64,000 nt of DNA from Mariannaea sp. PMI_226 (GCA_024336345.1 JANFOG010000006.1:620001-684000); one strand, 5' to 3'; positions 22,001 to 35,900 are shown, numbered from the stretch's first letter. Numbers and translations: made by a program. The notes: a model not told the origin generated them from the sequence alone.

Positions 22001-24000
22001 TAGGTCTGGTCTATAAGGAGTCAATGAGTCAACTTCCCCTCCTCCACTTGAAGGTCGAGTGAGTTTTGGTCTCCAGTCTACCCTGCAGCTCAGGGCGCCA
22101 CACCCGATAACAAGGTTGCAATGCAGAGCTTTGGAGACGGGGAGAGAGGGTGAAAGATGATGGCTGGGTCTTGTTGAATAGACTTGTTGAGTGACCCGTA
22201 TATTATGAGCGTCAGAACAGCCAGCACATAACAATGGCCAGCCAACAAACCCAACCCTGAAGTTGTTGAATATGGGTAGTCAATTAGATCGGCAAAGACT
22301 TAACACAATAAGACAGAGAGACAGAGAGACACAGTGATGAATGATGACTATAAACCCTGGGGGAGGAGGGGAATGGAGCAGGGGGAGGGGTTCGAAAAGG
22401 GATCGGGATAAAAGAGGATAGGTCTATGCCTCCCCCGGAGTGCTTCACCTTCTTCCCCGGAGCGGGCATCTCCTTGTTGCTGGGATCTTGCATTGCGAAG
22501 AAGATGAGGAGCAAAGCGAAGCGAAGCAGATCAAACGACCCCGGAACAAGTCGATGATTTCAAATCAAGCCTGGTAGAACAAGATTTTCTTTTTTATGAA
22601 GATACAGTATTGGAATGATTGAAGGAATAATTGACTGATGAATTGGCAGACCAATTGCATTCAGTTATATAGATTGCCTCTGTTTTATCTCTTCTGCCGC
22701 ATTGACTGTCAACAAAACGCGTTGATTGACACCTCACGCGAGCAGTAGCACACAGGCATACATTACTCCAAGTTGGTATAAGTGTGAGTGCACATACATT
22801 ACACATACATTACACACACGTAGACACACTCACCCACATTCTCTCTCTTTTCTACGTCCCCTTTGGAATCCACAATCAAACGCTCCCCCTTGTTCTATTT
22901 CCTTTCTTTCCACCCTCGCCCAAAAGAGCGGTAATTCGTAATCCCTTTAAATCTCATACGAAAAGCAGGGTAACTCCGTATTCTCTCCATTGAGAATTGG
23001 AAATCAAAATAAGTCACAATGGAAAAAGAGACCGCCTGCCGGCCCCCCCAATTCTAAAATTACTGGGTTCGGTTTTGTTGATCATGTGCGCACTGGACGC
23101 CACAAAATTCCCCATCTCCTGGAGAACTACAGGCACACCCTGGTCGAGTTGTTAGGTAATGACCGACGCCATGAATGGAGAAATTTGTCTGAATTTTTTT
23201 TTGTTACTGTTATTTTTTCCACCGGATTCTAAAAAGGATCTGTGTACATCGATCGCAATAAAACCCGAAGGGAGGATGTAAGAGTAATGGCATGGTAGCA
23301 GAGTAATCAAATTAATTTTTTTTTTTGCCTCCCAGAGTTGTCAACAAATGATAGACAACAACAACACCGGGTTCGATCGCGGAACGGGATTGCGCCATGT
23401 ACCCAGTTAAGCCCCCTCTCTCGACTTACACACGTATACACACATACGCACATCCGAGAAGTAATGTAGGTACTGAGTAGGCATGTTAGTTTGGAGTCTC
23501 TGATCGGGATCGCTTGCCGAGACAAAACACACTCCTGTTTGAGCCTGACAAGACTTCCCACACACCGTGTCTTACGCATCAGCAATGCCAATGCCCTGCA
23601 CACTCTCACACCGGTCTCAGTGGCCAAGAACACCTCCCCAACGGGGTCTTCTCCCCCTCAAGCGAAGAAGCGCCCAAAGCGTATTCCTTTCTTATTCTTA
23701 TTCTCTTTCTTTTTTAAATAAACTTGGACAAGACGACGGTTGTTGTCATTCTCGTCGTAGGTGCAAGAATGGCTTCTAATTTAGCCCTCTGAAGCTTCGG
23801 GGAGTGGAAGTTACTATTGTAGGTCACCTTGGTGGACAAACATGAACCTAGCCACCACTGGTGGGCGCTTCGAGACTTGACCACACAGAGCGCCACTGTG
23901 ACCAATTGTGCACAATTACCTGTTTGGTATCCGGAGTTCCCTCGTTTGGCAAAAGTATGTTAACCCACTCCAAATACCTTTCGGCAGGGATCGGGGATTG
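19034..24000. other. Gene-free region, part 1
   Basis: No gene can be supported on either strand. The longest open frame (19315-19938, 207 codons) has no domain, signal or intron context. The stretch 19530-19940 carries several AGCTCGG/AACTCGG-like short repeats. Short tandem repeats occur at 20003-20029 (GGA) and around 20350-20382 (AAGC/AAAGC), with G-rich and A/G-rich tracts at 20730-20780, 20908-20935 and 21230-21260. Base composition is not strikingly AT-rich, so there is no obvious sign of RIP-mutated transposon. Confidence 0.6.
20003..20029. repeat. (GGA)9 microsatellite
   Basis: Nine perfect GGA units in non-coding sequence; purine-rich on the plus strand. Confidence 0.95.
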
Positions 24001-26868
24001 GACTTTGATTATCATCGCCTGGCTAGTTTCTCTCAAGTTCTAACATACTGTACTAAACCTGTGTCTGTGTTCCTTTTGTTTTTCTTTGTGTTAGACGGGA
24101 GTGCGTAGTACATAGTCAGTCCTTGGTAGTAGGGGACGGCACTTGAGTCGGGGAAAGGCTCCAGTTTCAAATCAAAGTCTTTTGTTCTGCTCGATCTGGA
24201 TGGGTGTTTGCGGGATGTGCATGGGGCCAATTGGTGGACCACCCTGGAGACTACCGGAAGCTAGTGAATTCAATGTCTGGGTCCTTTTCTTTTTTGGGGA
24301 GGGAGGACGAGACTTGCGGGCACAGCGAAAGGAAGCTCAAGCTTGATTCTTTTGAGAGTTCTCAAAGTTCCTTTTTGCGAGCTCTCTTTCTCAGTGTGGA
24401 TGTCTTGGGTATCTACCTGAACATGGTTCATTTTGAGTGTCTCAAAATGTTGAGACGTGTTCGTAAATGCTGGACGAGACGATTCCTTGGCCCCCTAAAA
24501 TAAATAAATAGAAAGAAAAAACCCACCGCCCTCAGCTGGAACAAACGGTGAAGCAGGAAAACAAAGCAGCATTGACTGGCAAATCGCCAAGTTTCTTTTT
24601 TCCCCTGTGGCCCTCTTGATGCCCCGGTCAGAATTTAGACGCCAGCGGGCAGCTGTGGGTCTGGAGAAGAGCAGCAGGGCAAGGCAGGCTGGGAGGAAAG
24701 GGAAAAGCAAAAAAAGAAAAAGCCTGACTGAACTTGATGAGATGGAGCTCAGCAAAGGTGAGCGGGCAAGCGGACTCCCTTCGGTGGAGGCCCTCCCCAT
24801 ATCCATCTAACTCCCCATATCAATTCCCCTTGGTGAAGGTCCGGGAGACCTTGAACCTCTAGAGGTTAGGCGTTCCCGAGACACCCCTGCCAGCTACAAC
24901 TGACGGTACGGTACCTACTTACAGTACCTGGGCGGGGAGCCCCCAGAGTCTCCACTATGCAGCAAACGAGGTGATGCAGAGTGGATGATCCTGTGGGTCC
25001 TTCCCTCGGTTTTCTTACTTGCTTTCTTTGTGAGGCCTCGATGGTACGTACCTTACACATGGGAAGTGGAGACCTCTCTTTTTGTCCCCTCTCCCTGTCA
25101 AATGACTGATTTTTATGGAATCGACTCTGTACTCACTACGTACCTCGTACCTGGGACGGGGCCCCACCCTTCTCATGCCTGACCCATAGCGCTGGCAACG
25201 CTGGCGGGTTACCGTTGGAAGCAGATAGCCACGCTAGTGCTACATTTTGCCTGGGGCGGAATCGGGCAAAGTCGGAACCTGCATTCTGGAAGTCGGGAGA
25301 CATTTTGGGTCTGACTTTTTTTTGGTGTGGATATTCTCACGCCACACACCCACCCACTTTATGCGATTTTGGGGGTGATAGGAGGGATGGTGCTGCTGCT
25401 GCTGCTGCTTGGAAATGAGAAACACAACTATCAGTCAGTAAGTTGAGGTGACAATTGTCAGAGTCATGCTGTATTAAATGACAAGTAACTTATGTGGGCG
25501 TATATTGTGCGTCTTGGTCGTCCGGCGCTTCAAATTACCTTCCGAGTGGGCAGAAAAAAGCCCAGCTGAGCCTGAACGTCACCACCCCCTTCAAGCCTCC
25601 CCCATTCTTTCTTATTAATCAACGTTTTATCCCCACGATCACAATCACAATCACATCAATCGAGACAGATCAGTGGCTTATCGATGTGTGATTTTACATA
25701 TACAAATCTGAACTTGCCTTGTCATAGGAGCACTCATTGCTGTCATTACATTAGAAGAAAAGAACGTTGCAAGTAATAAGCGCCCACAAGTTCCACGAGT
25801 CCATAAGCTACACCGCAACAGCTTATCGTTCCTGGAGGAAGACAGAAATCAGAAACGTGAATCACCTTACGCATGAGTTAAACCCTGTCTCATCAGGAAG
25901 ATAGGGGATGCATCGAGCGTCATATGGCATGGTTCAGTGAGGAACTGCTGCAGGCACATCCCACACGCACTCTGAACACACGCAACCCTACGTAACGCTT
26001 TTTCCCTTTCCTTTTTTTTCTTTTTTTTCAATCAACAGTACGGGTATCTCGGGAAAAGAATCTAGGCATGTCCATAGAAGATGGGAATAGTGTGCCAACA
26101 AACCGATCTGTGAGATTAAATTTCACCCATATCTCTCTTAACTTTCAGACGTCCTCTCTAGCTCTCTAGCTCCACCCATTTCGGGCATAATTGCCTTTTG
26201 GTTGGCGTAGCCTCATACGGTGAGCTCAACGCGGGGATGACCTCTAGAGAACGTTTGGTGACTTGAAGTACCTGAAAACCAGTGAATTAGGTAGTCCCTG
26301 TACGCCTAGTAGACTTGACTACGTATTTACTCCGGAACGACCCAAGGTAAAACAAAGAAGAAGCAGAAAAAACCACCTGCAGCCCTAATGCTCCCTGGCC
26401 CGCTCGTGGGGCCTTTTTATTTGAAGAGACTGCGATGCAGTTGCAGCAACCACTAGGCAGCTAACGGTAAGAAGTGCAAAGGGGGCCGGAGGGGACCTGG
26501 GTTCTAGTCACAAGGTGTGATACATGCGAAAAGAAACTATTGTTACATACAGAACCTCATCTCAAGTATCAAGCGAATGCTTTGGTTTGAGTCTGGTTTC
26601 CATCGTGAGCCTCAAACAGCATTGATTAATGCGTCTTTTTCTTTCTCCTTTCGACACGGAGGATTTTTATTGTATCACGATTTCACACATGTTTTCCTTG
26701 CTGCCGCGGACATGGCCTCCCCTGTTTTGGGCGCATATGCACATTCGATCCGAGTCGAGAAAACCAGGGCCTTGGCTTGGCATCGGTGTTGCGTGAGCCA
26801 TTGCGGAGGACGGAGGTATCGTCAACGGGGGCGTGGAAATCGTTCCCCTTGGTCTCTCTTTTTTCCAT

Positions 26869-26889
26869 TATTGTTATTATTATTATTAT
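26869..26889. repeat. (TTA)n microsatellite
   Basis: About six near-perfect TTA units in non-coding DNA, followed 45 bases later by a run of ten G. Confidence 0.9.
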
Positions 26890-27355
26890 CCCCTTCTTAT
26901 TTCATCCCCCCTTCCCTCACCCCTTATTTCCCAGGGGGGGGGGTCGGGCCGCAATTCAACCTGACGCTTTGGGCTGGCTGGGCGACGATGTTGACGATGT
27001 GCTAAGGCAAAGAGGCGTCCTGTGCTCTTATTACTCCGTATGGAATACATGGTAATTACGTAGTAATCGTCCTTGTTGTCGTTTGTCTCCGCCCGCAAAC
27101 GAATTCCTGGGGGTGGAAAACGGTGAGATTGCCTGTTGACGCTCTTTTTTTGGCCCTTTCTGCCCCGATTTCCTCAAAGGCAGGTCATCGATATCCATAC
27201 CTAGATGGCATGTCTGTCATGTCATAGGTATCCAGGTCAGGCATTTATCCCAAAGGGGGTTAATAAGTGTCCACTCCCGCCTGGTTCTGGGCGGGCTCTG
27301 GAAGTTTCAAGGATGGAGGCCAAAAGGAATAAAAAAAAAGAGGGAATGGGATCCG

Positions 27356-27372
27356 CTCTCTCTCTCTCTCTC
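27356..27372. repeat. (CT)n microsatellite, next to (GAC)n
   Basis: About eight CT units, followed within 30 bases by GAC units at 27398-27412; both non-coding. Confidence 0.9.
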
Positions 27373-28700
27373 ACGACGGACGGACGATGGAGACGAAGAC
27401 GACGACGACGACGCAAAATAGAGCGAAGGCAACTAATTACGCTTTAGCTAGCAGCGATCCGTCCGCCCCTCCGTCGGAATGAGTGGAGTGAATGAAAGTC
27501 CAGTATTTCGTAACCATGTACAGACTACTGGACTTTGGAGTCATTGAGATGGCATCGTGGCCCGGATTCTTCCGTTGTCCCTCATTCCGACCGGCTGTTT
27601 TCCACTTCCATTTCTCTCTCTCTCTTTTGCTGGTTAGTTTTCATGCCCATTTTAACAACTAAATACATGTACACATAAGGGGAGAGAGAATCTGTGCAGT
27701 GAATGTCCCCGTATGACGCTTATCTCAACCACCACCAACAACACCCCTATAAAAAGCCACTCAGATATGATTGATGAACATGCACGATGAGACAGCGCGC
27801 AACAGCATCCCTGACGCCGATAAAAAAAAATAGCTGAATGTCGAAAGCTCGCCGACCGGGACCGGGGTGGCTCATTCTGACAAAGCAAGGATTCCCGGCC
27901 CCATCAGCCAACCGGCAGCGAGCCTCGTCCAGGCTCCAATCAAGGCGGTGGAGTCTTGCGGATTTGAGGTGGCTCCCCTTCTGGTCCTCTCACCCCAGTC
28001 TGACAATGTTCCATTTGTCCCCTGGTACAAATCTACGGAGAAAGGTGAGAAGGAGGAGAAAATCAAAAAAAAGGAAAGACAAAGAAAAAAAAAGGAATGA
28101 CTGACATTTCTGGAAAACACGACATGGACTGGGGGGAAAGTCATGCAAACATGTAGGCAAGTTATTTACGTGCGGAGTACATAGTCTCCAGTCAGTCAGT
28201 ATGAAGAATGTAAGAAAGGATTACCCTTGCAACTGGGGTACATACTAAGCTTCTCTCTCTCTCCTCTCTTCCTACCTGATGTAGAAAGCTGAGCAGCAGC
28301 AAGTCTCCTGCATCTCGCCGCTCTTCGGTCAGTGGGCAAACCCTTTTTTGCCCTTTCTCCCCCCCTCTTCGCCCCGGAGTCGGCACCCGTCACCGTAGCC
28401 CGGTACGTCCACTCTACTTCCGTATGCCGCAACTGGGGCTCCGTTGCTGTACACACTGGGATTGTATCCCGGCTGGAACAGGGCGGTTCGTATGGGGAAA
28501 AAAAAAAAAACGCTGCGTGTTAGTTATGCTCTCCGAGACAGAAGCAGTACACCGCACTAGTAATTGTAGGAGTCATTCGCCCCAACGAAAAAAAAATCTA
28601 GGTGAATGTCCGTAGAAGGAAGGGGAGTCAGTTAAAAAAAAAAACAGTTGGCGGCGGCGGTCAAGCACAGTAGAGACCGAACCCGGCAAACAGGACGAGG

Positions 28701-30390
28701 TCACAGTCCAGTCCAGACCAGACCACGGTGAGAGGTGAAGCACAAACCCTGGAAAATTGCGAGACTCACCCTTCCCATCCCCCATCCCACCGCTTCTAGA
28801 ATCAGCAGTTGCAGCATCCAACAGACAAGGCCCTGTTGTGTCGCCAAAACATCCAATTGCCCTCGCCTCCTGGCGCACAGCCCCAGCAGCATCGAAGAGG
28901 AAGAGATATTTTTCGGCATTGAACATACAACAGACAACGTGTTGTGACCCCCACAATCATCCCATCGGCCTGGAGAGTTGTTCGACCGTTTGCAAATTCG
29001 CAAACATCGCGAGCCATCTCTGGGTGTTTGGAAGCCCTCGTGGCTGGACAGCTTCGTTCCCCAGATTCCACTTTCTCACCACCCCTGGAAAATCGAGTCT
29101 TTTTTCTTGTGTCCCATCTACAGATTACTTGTTCACCGTCTTGGGACGTGATTCGATTTGACTCACTCGAATCACTCATAACCAATCTGAACTCCGTGCG
29201 TATCTCTTTTTCAATTATCTATCACGTTTACTCCTTTCTCATTTCTTCATATCAGTTTTCCCAACAGGAAAGCCCAGTCATCTTTCTCTGCCTACAGCCA
29301 CATAGCCATACCGCAAGCCAACCCCATCCCCACACCGGCACTCAACCTCGTCAAGGAGAGAGGAGAAGATCAAGCTTTACCAAGATTTCGACATCTCTCG
29401 TGTTAGTGCCCTGTCACACCGTGTTCACCACCGAGATCGCCCGCAAGAGAGAAAGCCTCCGCTTCCCACATCAACAAGAAAAAGAAAACTAGAAGAAAAA
29501 CCCAATACAGCTCCAAAGAAAGCTGTGAAGTGTGGACCACTGAACAAGCGCCCCAAGACTCCAGTTGTTGGCGTTAAGAACGATCCCGCAATCGAGGTAC
29601 GTACCTGATGATCCTTGTCCTGCTTAATCCGATACCCCGATACTTGCCCCCCTCCCCTCGCCCCCCGCTCTTCTTGCACCTCGATACATGGATATGTACC
29701 CTTCGCCTTCGTTCCCGATTTCTGTTTCACCCCCTCCCCCATATGGAACAAGATACCATACACACCCCCCTTCGCCCGTTCCTGCCAGCTTGCCTGCCCA
29801 GGTTCCCACGCGGGCCAGTCCACCTTCAACCACACAACAAGGCCCCCCCCAAAAAAGCTGTTGGCTTCAACCCCATCCCGCACTTCTCAACTCACTCACT
29901 CACTCAATTCCATCATCACATATCCGATATGCCTCCACTCACTTATTCACGCCCCGAAAGGCGTTTACCCCCCTCCCCCCCTTCCCACTCTCTCTCTCCC
30001 CAAACATCCCTATACCCGCCCGCCGGCGCCGACGCCTCCGTCTGTGCCCCAGCCAACAGGGATCCTCCGCTCACTCGGCCGCGCCACAGACTTTTTTTCG
30101 TTGGTGCTGAAACCATTCCTCGCCGTCCCGAACACGGTCACCGTCGTCACCTCGAACCAAACCCTGGTCCGCCCTGTGGCCCATCCCGTTTCTCCTGATC
30201 CTACTAACTGCTTGCCCTTCTGTCCCCGGGTACCAATTGGCTGATACCAATACCCAAAAAAAGTGACAAGCACAACTCTCAGTCCAAGTCATTGACACAG
30301 GCTTGCTACCTCTTCGCACGCCACCCCTACGCTCCCACTCAATCCTATTCTTCCACCTCCTTCTCCGCTTCTTCTCACCTTACTGCAAGC
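28701..30390 (+). promoter_or_regulatory. Probable promoter and long 5' leader of malic enzyme
   Basis: C-rich and pyrimidine-rich plus-strand sequence leads up to the malic enzyme start. Overlapping frames in all three phases at 29600-30250 reflect the biased composition rather than coding. A donor-like GAG/GTACGT at 29597 and acceptors CTCTCAG (30282) or GACACAG (30300) could bound a leader intron of about 690-700 bp. Confidence 0.4.
29597..30282 (+). other. Possible 5' UTR intron of malic enzyme
   Basis: Donor GTACGT after CGAG and acceptor CTCTCAG, in a C/T-rich leader. Long for a fungal intron, and non-coding, so there is no phase test. Confidence 0.25.
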
Positions 30391-32990
30391 ATGGGCCAGT
30401 CGCTCTTGGCCATGGCCGTCCATCGTTCGGCTCCCGGTTCTGCCCAAATTGTCCTAAAGCGACTTTTCCACGTTAGCGGCCCCCTGCGCACGGCAACATC
30501 GTCTGCTCTCGCCCGCTCCTCTGCTGTTGTCCCCCTCGTCGGTGCTGTCACGGCGACTACTAATAATCGCCCTCGACTGCCGCTCCCCCGTTCCTCCTAT
30601 TCTTGTTCTCCTCAATCACACCATCTCTTCCGTCCCATGGCGTCGTCTTCGTCTCCTTACAGCACTTCAAGCTCTGACATCCATACACCTCGGTCGTCAT
30701 CTCCGTCATCGTCCGTCTTCCCCTGCTTGCTGACCCCCATCCTGAAAAGTATATTTAATACTGACTTTCGCCCTTCCAGTCGCAAGCTCACAGATTCCAA
30801 CCCAATGTCCAACGTAGACCTCGCTGCCATCGAACACAAGATCAAGATGGCTTCCCTTGATCAACACCGCGGCTATGCCCAGAACCACTATGGAGAGGTT
30901 AAGCAAGACCGAACCAATGAATACCTCTCAGAGGAGCAGGCCGCTGGTCACCACATCGTCCACGAGCCCTTCTGGAACAAGGGTAAGTTTGTCGTGGTTG
31001 TTTTTGGCACCTTACCTTCCTCCATCTTCCAAGTAATACGACTTGTCTTCCTGGCCTCACTGGTCATGTCGGCTGAAGAGATGCCCAACCCTTCACAATG
31101 CCAATGGAACGGTAGCTGACGTTTCTGCCTGTCTCTAGGTCTCTCCTTCACTCCCGAGGAGCGTGTCGCCAAGAACCTCACCGGTCTCCTTCCCCATACC
31201 ATGGAGAGTCTCCAGACTCAGTGCGCCCGCGCGATGAAGATGATCCACACCCGTCAGACTCCCATCGACAAGTACCTATACCTGTCCTCCATCAAGGACC
31301 AGAACATTGACCTCTTCTACCGTCTGCTCATGGACAACATCCGTGAGCTGATGCCTCTCGTCTACACCCCCACCATCGGTGATGTCTGCCTTCAGTACTC
31401 GAGCATCTACACCCGTCCCGAGGCTCTATATATCTCCATCAAGCAGCGCAAGTCGATCCGCACCATGCTCCGTAACTGGTCTTGCAAGGATCCTCAGATT
31501 TGTGTCGTGACCGACGGTTCTCGTATCCTCGGTCTTGGTGACCTTGGTATCAACGGTGTTGGTATCTCGGTAAGTAGCGTCCTGTTGAGGCCCCGTCAGT
31601 AGATGGGCAGTCTGACTAACAACATTTATTAGATTGGCAAGCTTTCTCTATACACTGGCGCTGCCGGTATTCACCCTGAGAAGACACTGCCTATTGTTTT
31701 GGATTGCGGTACCAACAATGAGGAGAACCTTCAGGACCCCTTCTACTTGGGTCTGCGACAAAAGCGCCCCTCTTATGAGGAGCAGCAGGCTTTCATGGAT
31801 GAGTTCATGGAGGCTGTTCATGATGTCTTCCCTGATATGGTCGTTCAGTTCGAGGACTTTGACAGCCAAAAGGCCTTCGATTACCTTGACCGATACCGTG
31901 ACCAGTACAAGTGCTTTGTAAGTTGAGACTGAGAGAGTAAGAGGAATAAATTGGTTCGATTCGCTAACTTAGATCTAAAGAACGATGATATCCAGGGAAC
32001 TGGTGCCGTCGTCCTTGGCGGGTAAGCAAACCTCCAACATTGAAATCCGTACCACTTGGTATAGGACTAACAGACAATTCTAGTTATATTGGTGCCGTAG
32101 ACCTCTCTGGTGTCCCTCTTGAGGATCAACGCTTGGTCTTCATGGGCGCCGGTTCTGCCGGTGTCGGTGTTGCCAAGCAGCTGGTCGAGTACTACACTCG
32201 CCGTGGCCTGTCTGAGCAGGCTGCCAAGGACAAGTTCTGGCTTGTAGACACCAAGGGTCTTGTTACCAAGGACCGTGGTGATCGTCTTGCCGAGCATAAG
32301 AAGTACTTTGCCCGTACTGACAACGACGGCCAGCAGTTCCGTACTCTTGAGGAAGTCATTGAGTACGTCAAGCCCAGCGCTCTTGTTGGTCTGACTGCCA
32401 CCTTCGGTGTCTTCACTGAGCCTGTTATCCGTGCCCTCAAGGCCTCCGTCCAGGAGGGTGGCATTGAGCGCCGTCCCATTCTCTTCCCCCTCAGCAACCC
32501 TCTGACCAAGGCCGAGTGCACCTTTGAGCAGGCCATCCAATGGACTGAGGGTACTGTTCTCTTTGCCTCTGGTTCTCCCTTCTCCCCCGTCAAGGCCCAG
32601 TTCGGTGATGGCCCTGTCACCACCTACCACCCTAACCAGGGCAACAACGTTTATGTTTTCCCTGGTCTGGGTCTCGGTGCTATCCTCGCCAAGGCTTCTC
32701 GCGTCACTGACGAGATGGTGTACATCTCTGCTGCCGCCCTTGCTGAATCTCTCAATGCCGATGAGATCCAGAAGGGTCTCATCTATCCCCGTATTGAGCG
32801 CGTGCGTGATGCCAGTGTCGTTGTCGCCCGTGAGGTGATGAAGGCTGCCCGCCGTGGCGGCGTGTCAGAACTTCCCGAATCTCAGTGGACTGAGTGGGAG
32901 GAGTGGGGTGATGTCGCCCTCAACAACTACATCAAGCAGCACATCTACGAGCCTCTCAGCTTTGCTGATAACACTCGAAGCAACCTGTAA
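30391..32990 (+). CDS. Malic enzyme, probably mitochondrial
   Basis: Five exons, 30391-30982, 31139-31569, 31633-31917, 31981-32021 (41 nt) and 32084-32990, giving 751 residues; all joins keep phase with GTAAG donors. It catalyses oxidative decarboxylation of malate to pyruvate with NAD(P)H. The N-terminal malic domain has VYTPTIGDVCLQYS (about 272) with the catalytic Tyr, GDLGINGVGISIGKL with the catalytic Lys, and the metal-binding FEDF and NDDIQGTGAVVLGG. The NAD-binding domain has VFMGAGSAGVGVA (about 470) and the substrate-loop Asn in PLSNPLTKAEC. Residues 1-140 are Ser/Arg/Pro-rich with few acids and could be a mitochondrial presequence, but this part is unusually long. An internal in-frame Met at 30804 (MSNVDLAAIEHK) would give a 613-residue cytosolic form of normal size. 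NAD versus NADP preference is not decided. Confidence 0.92.
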
Positions 32991-35900
32991 AAGGGTTGTT
33001 TTTGTGTGCACACTCGTGCGTTTTTGTCCTTTTGATGGAATCAAACCAGGACAGCGGACGAGTGAAGGGGTGAGAGAGGGTCCAGAAAGTCCTCTCGATG
33101 AAGTAACCGCACTTGTGTAGAGACCACAGCAAAGCAATTGGGCGTTTTGAGGTCGTGATACACCTTTTTTTTTGAGACCTGAGTGGACTTCCATTTCAGT
33201 TGTCTCTTGGCAAGGTCCGCCTCCCTCGCCAACGATCTTGATACCTACATACTCGCGCCATCTGCCATGCGCTCTGATGGCATTGGGCGTTTTTTTTTTG
33301 CGTTTCATCGTCTGTGTCATTTGTTAACGGGTTATTTAATTAAATTTTTTGGATGTGATGACGGCATAGAGTTGGATAAAATGAGGGATACATGGCCGCA
33401 CATAGGAAAGAGATTGTCGAAAAGATATCAAACTTACCTTACCTGCTTGTTCTTTGCACTATTCGTGATATGTTTTGATGATGATAAGTGCACATAGGCA
33501 TGTCCCCAACTTTGGAGTGATGCCAGGACCAGACTCTGGGAGTCGAAGCGTCGCAAACGTAAATGCTTTGCGCAGGTTGACCGAGACTGTCGTTCTTTTA
33601 TGATTGGTGAAGTCGATATATGAAGCTGATGACATGTCCGTTCTATCTTACCTCTTCCGTTGACGGTGATATACCTGAAGTTAGATCGCATGAGTAATTG
33701 GCCACACCTTGCAGAGTGCGATGTTATCTCGCCAATGTTAGAGAGAAACTGGTACCCCGTCGGTGATTCGAATATGTCCGTTCTCATGGAGTTGGCATCG
33801 ACTCAACCTTGCTCCTCCAAGATAAGAGGTGAAAGGGAGGCACTGAGGGGGCTCACTCATATGGGCAGGCAACGGCAGCCGTTTTTGAGTGGTGAATGAG
33901 GCAGATGACGTAGATAGGAAAGAGAGAAGGAAGAATCGAGATGAAGTGGCATGGGATGGATAGATGGATTGGGGGGTGGGGAGATTATGTGATGCGATGT
34001 GTGAAGCTGAGATGAGATGAGATGAGGCCGGGGACACCATCGCCTCACCTCGCTTCACCGCTCAGTGCATATCAGAGGGCAGAAAAAGCACACAGCCTTG
34101 CTGTTGCATGGTCTTGGCGAGGTGGTTTCCGTGGTGTTGATACCAGCGCTTCGCATTATCAGATGCAAATGATGTCAAAGGATGAAAAAGCCGAGCAACT
34201 GGCTTCGGGGCACGAGCCCCAGATCTAGGATCCAAGATCCAAAGATCCAGCTCCGTTCCAAATCACCCATGACAAAAGGCAATCAAACGAAGCGAAAGAA
34301 GGATCGAAGCGAATATCTCGCAAAAAAAAGAGTGAGAGAGGGGAGGAGACCCACGCGTCCAGGCGAGGGCGGTTGGGGGAGGGGGAGGGGGACAGATGTT
34401 GTGGTTTTTGTTGCTTGAGCGTAATGTCGTAAGATACCATGTAGACGAGTCGGTAGCCGAGCGGAACTTCGCTCGAAAGCTCGGGGCCGAAAATAAAATT
34501 GTGGGGGCGGGCGAACCGGACCCGGGGAGGGGAGATTTTCGATCCTGGGGGAGGAGCAAGCTATGCCTGAGCCAATTTTTCTGGTCGCTAGGACGTAACA
34601 ACGTAATACTACGTACGTCTTCCCACCAAAAAAGAAAGGCCAAAAAGGGGGTGTGGGTTGAGACATATTCTGGTCAACCGAAAGAGCAAAGATGCCATTG
34701 GACGGGGGCTCAGTGTGGGTGGAGGGTGATGGAATGGAACAAGGGTCGCCTTTTATGAGTTGGTCAGATTGCTATATTGGACCCAAGCCATGAGCCAAGT
34801 AAGGAGGAGGCTGCATGCAGCAACTTTTCTTTTTTCCTCTTCCTTTGGTGTTGGTAAAGCTTTGGATTTGCCGTCCCGGGTGGGCGCATGGGGCATGAGT
34901 TGGACGTTGGTGTGGAGCCCGTCATGCCGGGGCCGGTCCCCGAGTTTTTCGGGGGCTTCTGGCGGCCCGGAGAAGAACGCGGCACCTGAGGTCTCGATGC
35001 TTCAAGATACGACACACGCGCCAGGGACACTGCAGCCGATAGGTGCAGACCGTGGAGGAAGCGAAAGGGGGGGTGGCTTACATTTGCATCATTCCCAGAC
35101 GCCCTCATGCAGCAGCCTGTGCATCGAGCCTCCAGCATGCTTCTCGTAGCCATCCAGCGTTCTCGATTACAGGCCCGACATGGGTCAGGTAAGAGAGAAA
35201 GGTAGTCTGACAGCAACAACAATGACAACGACGACGCCAACAGCCGAGACTTCTGCCGTGTCTCTGCCGTGCTGCTGCCAGGGAGTTGGAAAGGTAGCCA
35301 GTGACAATCATTCATTTGGACCCCGGCCGTTCAAAAACGTTCCGGTTTTCTACCGTCCATCAGTACGTTGATTTGGTGCCCTTGTCACTCTTCAACTTGC
35401 ATTGTCACCTCAGAAGATATCAACATGGCGTGTATGACATTTCAATTTCAGGTGTTCCTGGGCGTTGTTTGAAGTGGACTGGGCCCGCTTGCCTATCGGC
35501 TAGTTCGCTTACCTGAAATATATTGCAAAAGAAAGTTTTCGATCTGATGCCGACTGAGCATGCATCCTGCTCCTCCACAGTCACCAGTTATGATACACAT
35601 ATATATGTGGAGTCGGCAATGGATGAGCCTTGTTATTTCCTGGGGTTGCAAGGAGTGAGGGACTACACAGTAACGATATATCTCAATGTTGTCGAGTGAA
35701 TTGAGCCAATTCGTCCAAAACAATGAATTTAACGCTTGGTGGCTAAGTGTACGATAGCTTTGTATAGGTTAGCAGCAGTATCTATCGAAGCACCAAAAAA
35801 ATTGTATCTAATTATATAATCGGCTAGCGGTCAGTCTCTCAACACGCCCCAACTAAGAGATCGACCACGCCACTTCCCCATCCCACCAAATTTCCTAGAT

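Larger units (their letters stand above)
24001..28700. other. Gene-free region, part 2
   Basis: No supported gene. It holds many simple repeats and homopolymer runs: TGC units at 25391-25409, TTA units at 26869-26889, a 10-G run at 26934-26943, CT units at 27356-27372, GAC units at 27398-27412, and several A or T runs of 8-12. A frame at 26517-27005 (162 codons) crosses these repeats and is not credible as protein. A 14-bp perfect palindrome lies at 24854-24867. Confidence 0.6.

Noticed and set aside
23355..23385. GGTTCGATCGC resembling a T loop
   Set aside because: The required C at position 61 and the T stem are missing.
24854..24867. 14-bp perfect palindrome AACCTCTAGAGGTT
   Set aside because: About four such palindromes are expected by chance in 64 kb.
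19034..30390. Degenerate transposon or RIP-mutated repeat as explanation of the large gap
   Set aside because: No terminal repeats, no transposase or reverse-transcriptase fragments, and composition is not AT-rich.
34440..34525. tRNA-like stretch with GTAGCCGAGCGG resembling an A box
   Set aside because: No matching B box or paired acceptor stem.
34764..35315. 183-codon minus-strand frame
   Set aside because: Composition and lack of any recognisable motif suggest chance; the opposite strand is open too.
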